This document shows positions 1-8,217 of a DNA stretch of 64,000 nucleotides, in pieces (positions within the stretch are counted from its first letter, which is position 1; each line of letters begins with the position of its first letter). Below the pieces are notes generated by a model that saw only the letters and a list, made by a program, of their open reading frames with translations, had not been told where the DNA came from and did not search any database. Source of the stretch: JASHPR01 sp963844655 (GTDB lineage: Bacteria; Actinomycetota; Actinomycetes; Streptosporangiales; Streptosporangiaceae); contig CAWJPA010000002.1 of NCBI GenBank assembly GCA_963844655.1, positions 186,001-250,000 of the forward strand, in the 5' to 3' direction. Position numbers and translations under genes: made by a program.

Positions 1-194
1 TGGCCCGCGTCGAGGATCACGACGTCGGGTCGCCTCAGCTCACAGAGGTCAAAGACAGCATCCGGCTCCGCGACATTGCCGACCACGGTGACGTCCGGCC
101 GCACGGCCAGACAGGTGGACAGAGTGTCGCGGAGCAGCCGGCGCGACGACTGCACGGCTACTCGGACGGTTTCGCGAGCGGGGGACGCGACCAT
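1..194 (-). CDS. Response regulator receiver domain protein (partial, cut by window edge)
   Basis: Only the first 64 residues are inside the window. Read from an ATG at 192-194 the product begins MVASPARETVRVAVQSSRRL and continues into a strand ending VVILDAG. That matches the first half of a CheY-like receiver: a hydrophobic first strand, a helix beginning at a Leu-Arg-Asp stretch, then the strand carrying the phospho-acceptor Asp. The acidic residues normally found at the end of strand 1 are not present (VAVQSSRR), so phosphorylation may be atypical. The output domain lies outside the window. A NarL/LuxR-type response regulator is the likely whole protein, but the DNA-binding part cannot be seen. 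Confidence 0.6.
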   Translation of the reverse strand, partial: MVASPARETVRVAVQSSRRLLRDTLSTCLAVRPDVTVVGNVAEPDAVFDLCELRRPDVVILDAG

Positions 195-675
195 CGTTAG
201 CCTGCGATTCTCGTTTCTCCACACATAGCGAGTAAGTGCGGAATCGCAGTCTACGCCGGAGGAGCCTTTAACCGCCGCTCAGTTGACCTTTATGGAGAAA
301 ACTGCTCTGGTGTCTGGATCGGTGCGTTACCGGCCCGGTGATCCTTACCAGGACGGTGGTGCCGAGCGAAACTGAGCGGCTACCGGCTGTATCCTCGCTT
401 TTCCTGGCGGCTGTCTTCGGGTTTCTCCCCGCTGACATCGAGATTTCCCTCAGCGGCCGCCTGACAGGCTTTCCGGAGAAAATGATAACCGGCAGAAGCG
501 CCGGCAATCTCACAAACCCTGAGATCCGAATGCGATTCGGTGTAATACCCGATTCCTGGCCAGGGACGGGGCGGGCCGCGGCCGCTGGGGCAGGTGGCGG
601 CCTGCTGGGGCGAGTGGCGGCCCGCCGGGACGCGACGGCGATGGGCCGGTCACGCCGGCCCCGGTCACGCGCCGG
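195..675. other. Intergenic region, about 480 bases, no supported gene
   Basis: This stretch separates the start of the truncated response-regulator gene from the stop of the adenosine deaminase gene. It is less GC-rich than its surroundings between about 200 and 560, as expected for promoter-bearing DNA. Open frames here have no recognisable product and no good ribosome-binding site. I see no convincing promoter pair or operator. Confidence 0.5.
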
Positions 676-1680
676 TCACCCGGCCCCGGGACGGCCGGCG
701 GCGGCCGACCAGTCGTAGCCCTCGCCCGTCTGCCGCAGCACGGCGCGGGTCTGGTCGTCGCACAGTGCGCCGTGCACGCCAGCGGTATAGCACGCCTCGG
801 CCGGGACACCGAGCCCCTGCGCTGCCGCGTAGTCGACGCTCAGGTCGGTGCCGAACATCGCCGGGTCGTCGGTGGACACCGAGCAGCGCACGCCCGCGGC
901 CACCAGGTCCGGCAGCGGGTGCGCGGCCAGCGACGCGACCACTCCGGTGCGCAGGTTGGATATCGGGCACACATCCAGCACCGTGCCCCGCGCGGCGAGT
1001 TCCCGCACCAGGCCCGGATCATCCACCGCGCGGACGCCGTGCCTGATCCGGTCCGCACCCAGCGCGTCCAGCGCCCCCCGGATGGACGCCACCCCGGCGG
1101 CCTCGCCCGCGTGCGGCACCGAGCCGATCCCGCCGTCGCGGGCCAGCGCGAACGCGGGCGCGTACGGCTCCGGTGGGAACTGCGCCTCCGGACCGCCGAG
1201 CCCGAGGCCGACCACCCCGCGGCCGGCGTACGTCACGGCGTGACGCGCGGTCAGCACGGCCGCCTCCAGCGGGAAGCCGCGCGGGATGTCCGGGGTCAGC
1301 CGCACCTCAACCCCGTGCTCCTCGCGGGCCTGCTGCGCGCCGTCACAGAAGCCGGTGAACACCGCGTCCCAGCTGGCGCCCCGCGCGACGGCCTCGGCCG
1401 GGGTGAAGATGCCTTCCAGGTACACCGCGCCGTGCGCCGCCGCCTCGGCCGCGTAATCGGTCACGACCTGCCGGAAATCCCGGTCGGTCCGCAGCGCACC
1501 TGTGGTGAGCTTCCAGACGTCGATGAAGTGCGCAAAGTCGCGGAACTCGTACAGTCCGGCCAGCCCTTCCTCGGTGTCGGCCGGGAGCGTGACGCCGTTG
1601 CGCCGCGCGATCGCCAGCAGCGTCCCGGCCCGGACGGTGCCCTCCAGGTGCACATGCAACTCGATCTTCGGGTAGCTCAC
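676..1680 (-). CDS. add: Adenosine deaminase family protein
   Basis: A 334-residue metal-dependent amidohydrolase of the adenosine/aminodeoxyfutalosine deaminase family, expected to hydrolyse an aminopurine nucleoside to its oxo form in the cytoplasm. The zinc-binding HVHLEG motif is at residues 9-14. HAGE, RHG (base of the substrate pocket) and STDDP (metal Asp) follow in the right order, and the length is typical of bacterial enzymes. Whether the substrate is adenosine or 6-aminodeoxyfutalosine is not settled; no menaquinone (mqn) gene lies nearby to favour the latter. The gene is transcribed alone; the DUF4349 lipoprotein gene diverges from it about 140 bp away. Confidence 0.85.
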   Translation of the reverse strand: MSYPKIELHVHLEGTVRAGTLLAIARRNGVTLPADTEEGLAGLYEFRDFAHFIDVWKLTTGALRTDRDFRQVVTDYAAEAAAHGAVYLEGIFTPAEAVARGASWDAVFTGFCDGAQQAREEHGVEVRLTPDIPRGFPLEAAVLTARHAVTYAGRGVVGLGLGGPEAQFPPEPYAPAFALARDGGIGSVPHAGEAAGVASIRGALDALGADRIRHGVRAVDDPGLVRELAARGTVLDVCPISNLRTGVVASLAAHPLPDLVAAGVRCSVSTDDPAMFGTDLSVDYAAAQGLGVPAEACYTAGVHGALCDDQTRAVLRQTGEGYDWSAAAGRPGAG

Positions 1681-1818
1681 GCCAATCCTCTCCGGTGCCG
1701 ATTATGGCCAGCCCGCCACCCGGTCAACCCCGGGAGGCCCGCACCGCCAGGCAATCTGTTACCGGACCGTGCCCGGGCCCGGGGGAACCGCCAGGGCCGC
1801 CGGGCGCGTCCCAGCGGC

Positions 1819-2727
1819 ATGAACACCTCCCTCCGGGCCCGCGGGTTCCGCGGGCCGCTGCGCACCACCGCGCTCACGTGCGCCGGGCTGATGTCCGGCG
1901 CAGCCTTGCTGCTGTCCGGCTGCGCGCAGGGCTCCGCCGCGGGCTCGGCGGGCCTGGTCACCGGCAGGGCCGTCGCACCGTCGGCCGCATCGTCAGGGTC
2001 CGCCTCGGCCTCCCAGGCGGCCCAGCTGGCCCTGTCCAGCCAGAGCATCATTTACACCGCGAACCTCACCATCCGGGTCAAGGACGTCACGTCCGCGGCG
2101 AACCGCGCGACCGGCATCGCCATGACCGCCGGCGGCTACGTCTCCAGCGAGCAGTCCTCGATCGACCCGGCCGACCGGGCCAGGTCCACGGTCCGCCTGC
2201 AGCTGAAGATCCCGGCTGCGGTGTACCCGGCCACGCTGCACACGCTGTCCGCCGTGCTCGGCACCCAGACCTCGCTGGCCCAGCACGCGCAGGACGTCAC
2301 CGAGCAGGTCGCCGACGTGACCAGCCGGGTCACCTCGGCACAGGACGCCATCACCCAGCTCCAGGCGCTGCTCAAGCGGGCCGGCTCGGTCAGCGGCCTG
2401 CTCAGCGTGCAGGAGCAGATCAACACCGAGGAGTCCGGGCTCGAGGCACTGCAGGCCCAGCAGCGGGCGCTGGCCCGGGAGACCAGCTATACGACCGTGT
2501 CGGTGACGCTGGTGAGCCAGCACCGGGCCTCCGCTCAGGCACGGAAGTCCCACGGGTTCCTGGCCGGCCTGGGCGCGGGCTGGCGCGGGTTGCGGCTGGC
2601 CCTGTCCTGGCTGCTCACGGTGCTGGGCACGGTGCTGCCGTTCGCCGTGGTCGCGACCGCGGTGGCTGGGGCTGGCTACGCGGCGCGGCGGCCGCTGCGG
2701 CGCCTGCTGCGGCGGGGTGCAGTTTAG
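1819..2727 (+). CDS. DUF4349 domain lipoprotein
   Basis: A 302-residue envelope protein. The N-terminus has a positively charged stretch, a hydrophobic segment and a lipobox (LLLSGC, Cys about residue 34), so it should be lipid-anchored outside the membrane. The middle holds the DUF4349 pattern: IIYTANLTIRVKDV, then a GGYVSSEQS segment and a long coiled-coil region around VTSRVTSAQDAITQLQALLK. One transmembrane helix near residues 255-280 precedes an Arg-rich cytoplasmic tail. The start is the ATG directly before the signal sequence. Longer upstream reading in this frame is antisense to the deaminase gene and is not protein-like. The 3' end overlaps the stop of hemE by 4 nt in convergent orientation. 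Function is unknown. Confidence 0.85.
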   Translation: MNTSLRARGFRGPLRTTALTCAGLMSGAALLLSGCAQGSAAGSAGLVTGRAVAPSAASSGSASASQAAQLALSSQSIIYTANLTIRVKDVTSAANRATGIAMTAGGYVSSEQSSIDPADRARSTVRLQLKIPAAVYPATLHTLSAVLGTQTSLAQHAQDVTEQVADVTSRVTSAQDAITQLQALLKRAGSVSGLLSVQEQINTEESGLEALQAQQRALARETSYTTVSVTLVSQHRASAQARKSHGFLAGLGAGWRGLRLALSWLLTVLGTVLPFAVVATAVAGAGYAARRPLRRLLRRGAV

Positions 2728-3785
2728 CCCGGGGGGCCGGTGCCGTCCGAGCGGGCCGACGCGGTGTGCACCAGGTCCGCCAGCCGGGCCAGCATGTCGG
2801 GATCGGTCTGCGGAAGCACGCCGTGGCCGAGATTGAACACGTGTCCCTCGGCCGTGCGGCCCGCGGCCAGGACCTGGATGGCCCGCTGCTCGACGACCTC
2901 CCACGGCGCCAGCAGGATGGCCGGGTCGAGGTTGCCCTGCAGGGCCTTGCCGGGGTCCACCCGGCGCACCGCCTCGTCCAGCGGTACCCGCCAGTCCACC
3001 CCGATCACGTCCGCGCCTGCCTCGCCCATCATCCCCAGCAGCTCACCCGTGCTCACGCCGAAGTGCAGCCGCGGCACACCGGACCCGGCCATGGCATCGA
3101 AGATCCGCTTGCTGTGCGGCAGCACCGACTGCCGGTAATCCTCGGGGCTGACCGCACCCGCCCAGGAATCGAACAGCTGCACGGCCGAGGCGCCGGCCTC
3201 GACCTGAACCTGGAGGAAGGTGATGGTGATGTCGGTCAGCCTGCGCAGCAGCGCGTTCCAGAGCGCCGGGTTGGCGTACATCAGCGACTTGGTCTTGTCG
3301 AAGCTCTTGGACGGCCCCCCGTCGATCAGGTACGAGGCCAGCGTGAACGGGCCGCCGGCGAAGCCGATCAGCGGTGTCCCGTCGAGCTCGCCGACCAGCG
3401 CCTTGACCGCGTCCGCCACGTACTGGACGTCACCCGGCTCGAGAGGGCGGACCCGCTCCAGGTCGGCCTCCTCGCGGATCGGCTGCTCTACCACCGGGCC
3501 GACGCCGGTCCGGATGTCGATGGCGACGCCTGCGGCGCGGAGCGGCACCACGATGTCGCTGAACAGGATCGCCGCGTCTACCGGATACCGGCGCAGCGGC
3601 TGCAGCGTGATCTCGGTGATCAGGTCAGGCTTGGTGCACGCCTCCACCATGGCGTTGCCTGAGCGAGCCGCACGGTACTCAGGCAGGGACCGGCCCGCCT
3701 GGCGCATGAACCAGACCGGCGTGTAGGGCACCGGCAGCCTGCGGCAGGCATTAAGGAAAACGGAGTCTTCCAGCTTTGGGCTCAC
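2724..3785 (-). CDS. hemE: Uroporphyrinogen decarboxylase
   Basis: A 353-residue enzyme of haem biosynthesis that decarboxylates the four acetate side chains of uroporphyrinogen III to coproporphyrinogen III. The N-terminal signature PVWFMRQAGRSLPEYR is present, as are AILFSDIVVP, the GFAGGPFTLASY loop and HFGVSTGELL. I place the start at the GTG giving VSPKLEDSVF, with a purine-rich GGAAAG upstream. That yields the usual family length; longer readings add about 69 residues without family character. The 3' end overlaps the convergent DUF4349 gene by 4 nt, so there is no room for a separate terminator. No other haem gene is adjacent. Confidence 0.95.
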   Translation of the reverse strand: MSPKLEDSVFLNACRRLPVPYTPVWFMRQAGRSLPEYRAARSGNAMVEACTKPDLITEITLQPLRRYPVDAAILFSDIVVPLRAAGVAIDIRTGVGPVVEQPIREEADLERVRPLEPGDVQYVADAVKALVGELDGTPLIGFAGGPFTLASYLIDGGPSKSFDKTKSLMYANPALWNALLRRLTDITITFLQVQVEAGASAVQLFDSWAGAVSPEDYRQSVLPHSKRIFDAMAGSGVPRLHFGVSTGELLGMMGEAGADVIGVDWRVPLDEAVRRVDPGKALQGNLDPAILLAPWEVVEQRAIQVLAAGRTAEGHVFNLGHGVLPQTDPDMLARLADLVHTASARSDGTGPPG

Positions 3786-3929
3786 ATCAGTGATCTTTCC
3801 ACACGGCCGCCTGCTAACCGGCGGCGGCTTTTCCGTGAAAACACCATCGTGACACGCCGCCTGAGGTCCACGGCACCGACCCGGTGGCGTGCCAGCATCA
3901 TGCTGAGCCCAGCGGCAAGGAGGTTGGTG

Positions 3930-4169
3930 ATGATCCAGATGATCCGGCTTTGCCCCGACTGCAGCTGGGATCGGCGCTTTGAGCAGCATCATACCGTTGC
4001 CGGAAACTGCCCGGATTCATCCGACGGGCTCTGCCCCGAGTGGTGCTGCACCGGATGCGGCGCCGCCCTGCTGATCAGCGTGCTCCCGGCCGGCCCGCGG
4101 ACAGCGGGGGTGCCCGTGCTTGAGGGTCCTGTGCTTGCGGCCCCAGTCCCGAAGGCCCTGGTCGCATGA
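3930..4169 (+). CDS. Small zinc-ribbon-like protein
   Basis: A 79-residue product starting MIQMIRLCPDCSWDRRF. It has a CPDC pair near residues 8-11 and a CPEWCCTGC cluster about 25 residues later. This spacing suggests one zinc ribbon. Start choice is supported by a near-perfect Shine-Dalgarno AAGGAGG at 3917-3923, six bases before the ATG; a GTG immediately upstream is an alternative. The C-terminal third is Ala/Pro-rich and low complexity. It lies in the gap between the start of hemE and DUF3000, with its end just before DUF3000. I do not recognise a named family; the calls of gene and metal site rest on the SD and the cysteines. Confidence 0.6.
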   Translation: MIQMIRLCPDCSWDRRFEQHHTVAGNCPDSSDGLCPEWCCTGCGAALLISVLPAGPRTAGVPVLEGPVLAAPVPKALVA

Positions 4170-4200
4170 CAATTCCGGGCCCGTGCCGCATGCTCGGATC

Positions 4201-4917
4201 ATGAGGCCTGCAGCCGGGCCAGCACAGCGAGCTGACATGGATGCCGCCGCCGTCTTCCGCACGGCGGTGGCGGGTCTTGAGGCCGGGCTGCAGAGGCAGC
4301 AGCAGGCCCGGGCCGAGGTTGACTTCGAGACCCAGCCGCCGCCGCGCAAGCTCGCCCCGTTCGCCGCAGCGGTCGGTGCGACCGTCTACGCGCCCGAGCC
4401 CGGCGCCCGCGTCATCGTGCCGGACGCGGACAACGAGATCGCCTGGGGCAGCTTCGTCCTCCTTTACGACCCGGCCGGGCAAACCGGATGGGACGGGCCA
4501 TTCCGGATCATTGCCTACGCCCGGGCCGATCTCGAGCCCGAGATCGCGGCCGATCCGCTGATCGGGCAGGTCGGCTGGAGCTGGCTGACCGAAGCGCTCG
4601 ACGCCAGGGCGGCGGGCTACCGGCTGCCCAGCGGGACCGTCACCCGGGTGGTGACCGAGGGTTTCGGCGCCAAGCAGGACGAGCCCATGGCCACCGGCTT
4701 TGAGCTGCGCGCCTCGTGGTCGCCCGCTGACCCCGCCGCGGTGCGCCCCCGGGACGCGCCGGGCGGCGCGGCCTCCGGCGCGCCTGACCTCGCGCCTCCC
4801 GATCTTGGCGGGCACGTCGCCGCCTGGTGCGACGCACTCTGCATGGCGGCGGGCCTGCCGCCCTTGCCCGCCGGAGTCAGCCCGCTGCGGCCGCCACGCT
4901 CCCGGCGGCGCGCATGA
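4201..4917 (+). CDS. DUF3000 domain-containing protein
   Basis: A 238-residue protein of the actinobacterial DUF3000 family, recognised from the segments PPPRKLAPFAAAVGATV, ELASGR-like NEIAWGSFVLLYDP, GWDGPFRIIAYARADLE and GQVGWSWLTEAL. Function is unknown. In actinobacteria this gene is characteristically found directly upstream of an RNase D/HRDC gene, and that is so here: its TGA overlaps the ATG of the next gene by four bases (ATGA), implying translational coupling. The ATG at 4201 is used; an internal ATG at residue 13 (MDAAAVF) also fits the family N-terminus. The C-terminal tail is Ala/Pro/Arg-rich. Confidence 0.85.
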   Translation: MRPAAGPAQRADMDAAAVFRTAVAGLEAGLQRQQQARAEVDFETQPPPRKLAPFAAAVGATVYAPEPGARVIVPDADNEIAWGSFVLLYDPAGQTGWDGPFRIIAYARADLEPEIAADPLIGQVGWSWLTEALDARAAGYRLPSGTVTRVVTEGFGAKQDEPMATGFELRASWSPADPAAVRPRDAPGGAASGAPDLAPPDLGGHVAAWCDALCMAAGLPPLPAGVSPLRPPRSRRRA

Positions 4918-6215
4918 CGAGGCCTGCGGGCGAGTCAGCATCGGACGATGACACCGGCCCCCGGGAGGGACCGGAACCTGGCCCGCAGCCCGCGGAGAGC
5001 CAGGCCAGGCCGTTGCTCGAGCCGCGCGACGGCCTTCCGCCGCTGATCGTGACCGGCGAGGCGCTGGCGGAGGCGGCCCGCGAGCTCGCGGACGGCCGCG
5101 GGCCGGTCGCGGTCGACGCCGAGCGTGCCTCCGGCTTCCGCTATGGGCACCGAGCCTTCCTGGTCCAGCTCCGCCGCTGCGGCGCGGGAACGGTGCTCAT
5201 CGACCCGGTGGCCTGTCCCGACCTGTCCGGCGTCGACCGCGCGCTAGCCGACGCCGAGGCCGTCATCCACGCCGCGTCCCAGGATCTGCCGTGCCTCGCC
5301 GATCTCGGCTACCGGCCACGGCAGCTGTTCGATACCGAGCTGGCCGGGCGGCTGCTCGGCTACCCGCGGGTCGGCCTCGGCACCCTGGTGGAGACCGTGC
5401 TCGGGCTGGCCCTGGAGAAGAGCCACTCCGCGGCCGACTGGTCCACCCGGCCGCTGCCCGCCGACTGGCTGCGTTACGCCGCCCTGGACGTTGAGGTGCT
5501 GGTGGAACTGCGCGATGCCCTGGCCGAGCAGCTGGCCGAGCAGGGCAAGACGGAGTGGGCCCGCCAGGAGTTCAACGCCGTGCTCCACGCCGAGCCGCCC
5601 GGGCCGCGCCCGGACCCGTGGCGCCGCACCTCGGGCATCCACCGCGTCCGCAGCCGCCGCGGCCTCGCCGTGGTGAGGGAACTCTGGCAGGAACGGGACA
5701 AGATCGCGCGGCGGCGTGACCTGTCCCCCACCCGGGTGCTGTCCGACGCGGCCATCGTCGAGGCGGCCAGGGCCATGCCCACAGACCCGGCCAGCCTGGC
5801 CAGCATCGCCGGCTTCAGCACCCGCGGCGCCAGGCGGCACACCCAGGAGTGGCTCCGCGCCCTGGGCCGGGCGCGGGCGCAGCCCGACCGGGCGCTGCCG
5901 ACAGTATCGGGGGCGCCAGGCGACGGGCCGCCGCCCACACACCGCTGGTCGGACCGTGACCCGGACGCCGCCAGGCGGCTGACCGCCGTCCGGACGGTGG
6001 TCGCGGCCCTGGCCGATGAGCATCACCTGCCGGCGGAGAACCTGCTCCCCCCGGACGCGGTGCGGAGGCTGGCCTGGCAGCCGCCGGAACCGGTCAGCGA
6101 GCAGACGGTCAGCAGCAGCCTGGCCAGCTATGGTGCCCGCCCCTGGCAGGCCGACCTCACCGCGCGGCCGATCGCCGGGGGGCTGCTGCGGATCAGCGAG
6201 ACAGCGGAGAGCTGA
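4914..6215 (+). CDS. Ribonuclease D / HRDC domain 3'-5' exonuclease
   Basis: A 433-residue DEDDy exonuclease. The N-terminal exonuclease domain has Asp-Ala-Glu in VAVDAERASGFRYGHRAFLV, an Asp in HAASQDLPCL, and the Exo III motif YAALDVEVLVEL with its Tyr and Asp. The HRDC domain follows at about residues 240-320 (VVRELWQERDKIARRRDLSPTRVLSD). A C-terminal segment with QTVSSSLASYGARPWQ completes the usual actinobacterial form. The enzyme is expected to trim 3' ends of structured RNA. It starts at the ATG that overlaps the DUF3000 stop, so the two proteins are probably made together. All catalytic acidic residues appear intact. Confidence 0.92.
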   Translation: MTRPAGESASDDDTGPREGPEPGPQPAESQARPLLEPRDGLPPLIVTGEALAEAARELADGRGPVAVDAERASGFRYGHRAFLVQLRRCGAGTVLIDPVACPDLSGVDRALADAEAVIHAASQDLPCLADLGYRPRQLFDTELAGRLLGYPRVGLGTLVETVLGLALEKSHSAADWSTRPLPADWLRYAALDVEVLVELRDALAEQLAEQGKTEWARQEFNAVLHAEPPGPRPDPWRRTSGIHRVRSRRGLAVVRELWQERDKIARRRDLSPTRVLSDAAIVEAARAMPTDPASLASIAGFSTRGARRHTQEWLRALGRARAQPDRALPTVSGAPGDGPPPTHRWSDRDPDAARRLTAVRTVVAALADEHHLPAENLLPPDAVRRLAWQPPEPVSEQTVSSSLASYGARPWQADLTARPIAGGLLRISETAES

Positions 6216-6253
6216 CCCGGCCCTGGCTCATCCTGCTCCCGGATACCCGCTGG

Positions 6254-6607
6254 TCACGCGCTCTTGCGCAACGGCCTGAGATGGCAGGGGGCGGCGGATC
6301 CGGCCCGCGGCACACCCGCGCAGGGCAGGATCTGATCGGTCTCGGGGTAGTCGGGGTACACGTTGAAGATCACTTCGCAGTCACAGCACACGGCGCCGCG
6401 CCGCTGCAGGCGCTGCACCAGGCCAAGGGCCCTGGGGGCGCGCAGGTCCCGCCAGCGCACCGTCCACCGATGTGACCCGTCGCAGCCGAACTCGCTGATC
6501 ATCCGGACCAGGAAACAGCGCAGGCACTCGCGCTGGCCCGGCTCTGTTAACCGCCTGGACAGCTCGGCCAGCTCGGTCTCGACGAGATCAACCACGTTAT
6601 CGGCCAT
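6254..6607 (-). CDS. DUF2695 domain-containing protein
   Basis: A 117-residue protein beginning MADNVVDLVETELAELSRRL. The DUF2695 signature is seen in ECLRCFLVRMISEFGCDGSHRW, followed by ARRCGAVCCDCEVIFNVY-like residues, giving several Cys and His residues that could bind metal. Start is the ATG with a strong AAGGAG upstream (complement of 6611-6618). It is divergent from the ogt gene with about 70 bp between starts, so the two may share a promoter region. Function is unknown. Confidence 0.8.
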   Translation of the reverse strand: MADNVVDLVETELAELSRRLTEPGQRECLRCFLVRMISEFGCDGSHRWTVRWRDLRAPRALGLVQRLQRRGAVCCDCEVIFNVYPDYPETDQILPCAGVPRAGSAAPCHLRPLRKSA

Positions 6608-6676
6608 ATCGCGCTCCTTCCGGCCGGTGTGTGTCGATAGCAGAGTTCTACCGCTGGCATCCGACATTCTTGGACC

Positions 6677-7222
6677 ATGACGGAATGCACGTGGGCCACG
6701 CTCGACACACCGGTCGGGCCGCTGTCGGTCGGCTGCAGCCGGGCAGGCGTCAGCGGTGTCCGCTTCGGGAAACCGCCAGCCCCGCTGCCGCCCGCTCCGG
6801 GAGTGCCTGGCGCCGCTGTGGACCTGCTCAGCGCCGCCGTCACCCAGCTCACCGGTTATTTCTCCGGGCAGCGCCAGGGCTTTGAGCTGCCCATCGACTG
6901 GAGCGTCACATCGCGGCTGCAGCGACAGGTGCTCGGGGATCTCCTCGACTCGGTCGGCTACGGCGAGACCGTCAGCTACGGGACGCTCGCCCAGCGCACC
7001 TGGTCCGACGGTGACGGCCCGCCGCTGCCGGCCCGGGCCATCGGCCAGATCATGGGGTCGAACCCGATCCCCGTGATCGTGCCCTGCCATCGCGTGGTCG
7101 CGGGCGACGGGCTCGGCGGGTACAGCGGCGGCACCGGCATCGAGGTCAAGCGCTGGCTGCTGGTGTTCGAGGGGGCGCTGCCGCCCACGCTCGACTGGGA
7201 GCCCACCGGGCTGCCGGCCTGA
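6677..7222 (+). CDS. ogt: Methylated-DNA--protein-cysteine methyltransferase
   Basis: A 181-residue suicide DNA-repair protein that accepts alkyl groups from O6-alkylguanine. The active-site motif PCHRVV is present, preceded by GYGETVSYGTLAQ (helix-turn-helix DNA-binding part) and MGSNPIPVIV, and followed by GGYSGG. The N-terminal domain (TPVGPLSVGCSRAGVSGVRF) is the usual ribonuclease-like fold. There is no Ada-type N-terminal regulator domain. It runs divergently from DUF2695 and converges on the mutT1 gene. Confidence 0.95.
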   Translation: MTECTWATLDTPVGPLSVGCSRAGVSGVRFGKPPAPLPPAPGVPGAAVDLLSAAVTQLTGYFSGQRQGFELPIDWSVTSRLQRQVLGDLLDSVGYGETVSYGTLAQRTWSDGDGPPLPARAIGQIMGSNPIPVIVPCHRVVAGDGLGGYSGGTGIEVKRWLLVFEGALPPTLDWEPTGLPA

Positions 7223-7246
7223 TCAGCGCTCAGCGGCCCGGTCACC

Positions 7247-7281
7247 CCGGCCGGTCTGCGGGACAAGCGGCCACCGGCCGG
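7247..7281. terminator. Possible bidirectional terminator hairpin between convergent genes
   Basis: CCGGCCGGT at 7247-7255 pairs with ACCGGCCGG at 7273-7281 across a 17-base loop, in the 59-base gap between the stop codons of ogt and mutT1. There is no U tract on either side, which is common in actinobacteria. In such GC-rich DNA a chance 9-bp repeat is quite possible. Confidence 0.35.
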
Positions 7282-8217
7282 TCACGGATGCGCGACGGAG
7301 TGCTGCTCGGTCGCGACCAGCGCGCCTTCGGCGGAGTGCAGTACCCAGAAACCGCCTTTGTGCAGGGCGGGGCCGTCGGGCGGCGCCGCGCCGAGCGCCG
7401 CGCACGCGGCGGTCAGCAGGATCGGCATGTTCTCCCTGTGCGCGCAGAAGACCGTGGGCTGGCCGACTGTGACGGCCGCCGCGACGCGCGCCGCGGCCGC
7501 ATCGGCGTCGCTGTTGGCCTGGCCCACGGCCAGCGCCGGATCGACCTCCAGCTTCGCGCCCGTCAGCGCCGCGTACGGCCGGACCGTGGCCACGCAGCGC
7601 TCCGCGGCCGAGGTGATCACGCGGCTGGTGCCGTAGCAGGCCAGCAGCAGGGAGAGAAGATCGGCCTCGGCCGCCCCGTGGGCGTCGAGCGGCCGGGCGA
7701 GGTCGTCACCTTTCCAGCTGTCCTTGCCGCCCGCCGAGGCGTGCCGCAGCAGCACGAACGGGACCGTGCTGGCCGGGCCGGCGGTGAACTCCTCCAGCAT
7801 GAGTGCGTCGTGAGGGTAGCTGAGCCGGCCGCGCGCCGCGTCCGCCGCCACCCATTCCAGGGTGTCCACCTCGTCGTTGGCCTGGAACGCATCCGGGCCC
7901 TCGGGCACCGGGCGCGCCACCCAGTAGTCGACTCGCTTGGGCCGCCCGCCGCGGTCGTAGCAGGCCTGGGTCAGCGGCCGGCCGAGTATGACCTGCAGCC
8001 CGGTCTCCTCGGCCACCTCGCGGACGGCGGTCTGCAGCATGTGCTCGCCCGGTTCGCGCTTCCCCTTGGGGAAGCTCCAGTCGTCGTACTTGGGCCGGTG
8101 GATCAGCGCCACTTCCCGGCCCCGGCCCGCGGGCCGCCACCGGCGGCCGGGAGCCGGCGGCCGCCACAGCAGGGCGCCGGCCGCGCGGATCTCGTTGCCG
8201 GCCGGGCCATCAGGCAT
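7282..8217 (-). CDS. mutT1: MutT1-like NUDIX hydrolase fused to histidine phosphatase domain
   Basis: A 311-residue two-domain protein. Residues about 8-145 are a NUDIX domain with the complete Nudix box (GKREPGE, seven residues, REVAEETGL). Residues about 150-300 are a histidine phosphatase domain with the catalytic LLRHASAG and a later CAHRE containing the second His. The architecture matches mycobacterial MutT1, which hydrolyses 8-oxo-(d)GTP and diadenosine polyphosphates. The ATG lies inside the end of ppk (8-nt overlap), so it is translated from the ppk message. The linkage with polyphosphate kinase fits a shared role in nucleotide and phosphate housekeeping. Confidence 0.9.
   Translation of the reverse strand: MPDGPAGNEIRAAGALLWRPPAPGRRWRPAGRGREVALIHRPKYDDWSFPKGKREPGEHMLQTAVREVAEETGLQVILGRPLTQACYDRGGRPKRVDYWVARPVPEGPDAFQANDEVDTLEWVAADAARGRLSYPHDALMLEEFTAGPASTVPFVLLRHASAGGKDSWKGDDLARPLDAHGAAEADLLSLLLACYGTSRVITSAAERCVATVRPYAALTGAKLEVDPALAVGQANSDADAAAARVAAAVTVGQPTVFCAHRENMPILLTAACAALGAAPPDGPALHKGGFWVLHSAEGALVATEQHSVAHP

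Noticed and set aside
338..718. Open frame in the left intergenic region
   Set aside because: No recognisable motifs, no good SD, and its end runs into Arg/Pro-rich sequence antisense to the deaminase 3' end.
772..1818. Upstream extension of the DUF4349 lipoprotein frame
   Set aside because: It is antisense to adenosine deaminase and not protein-like; the ATG at 1819 is directly followed by a signal sequence and lipobox.
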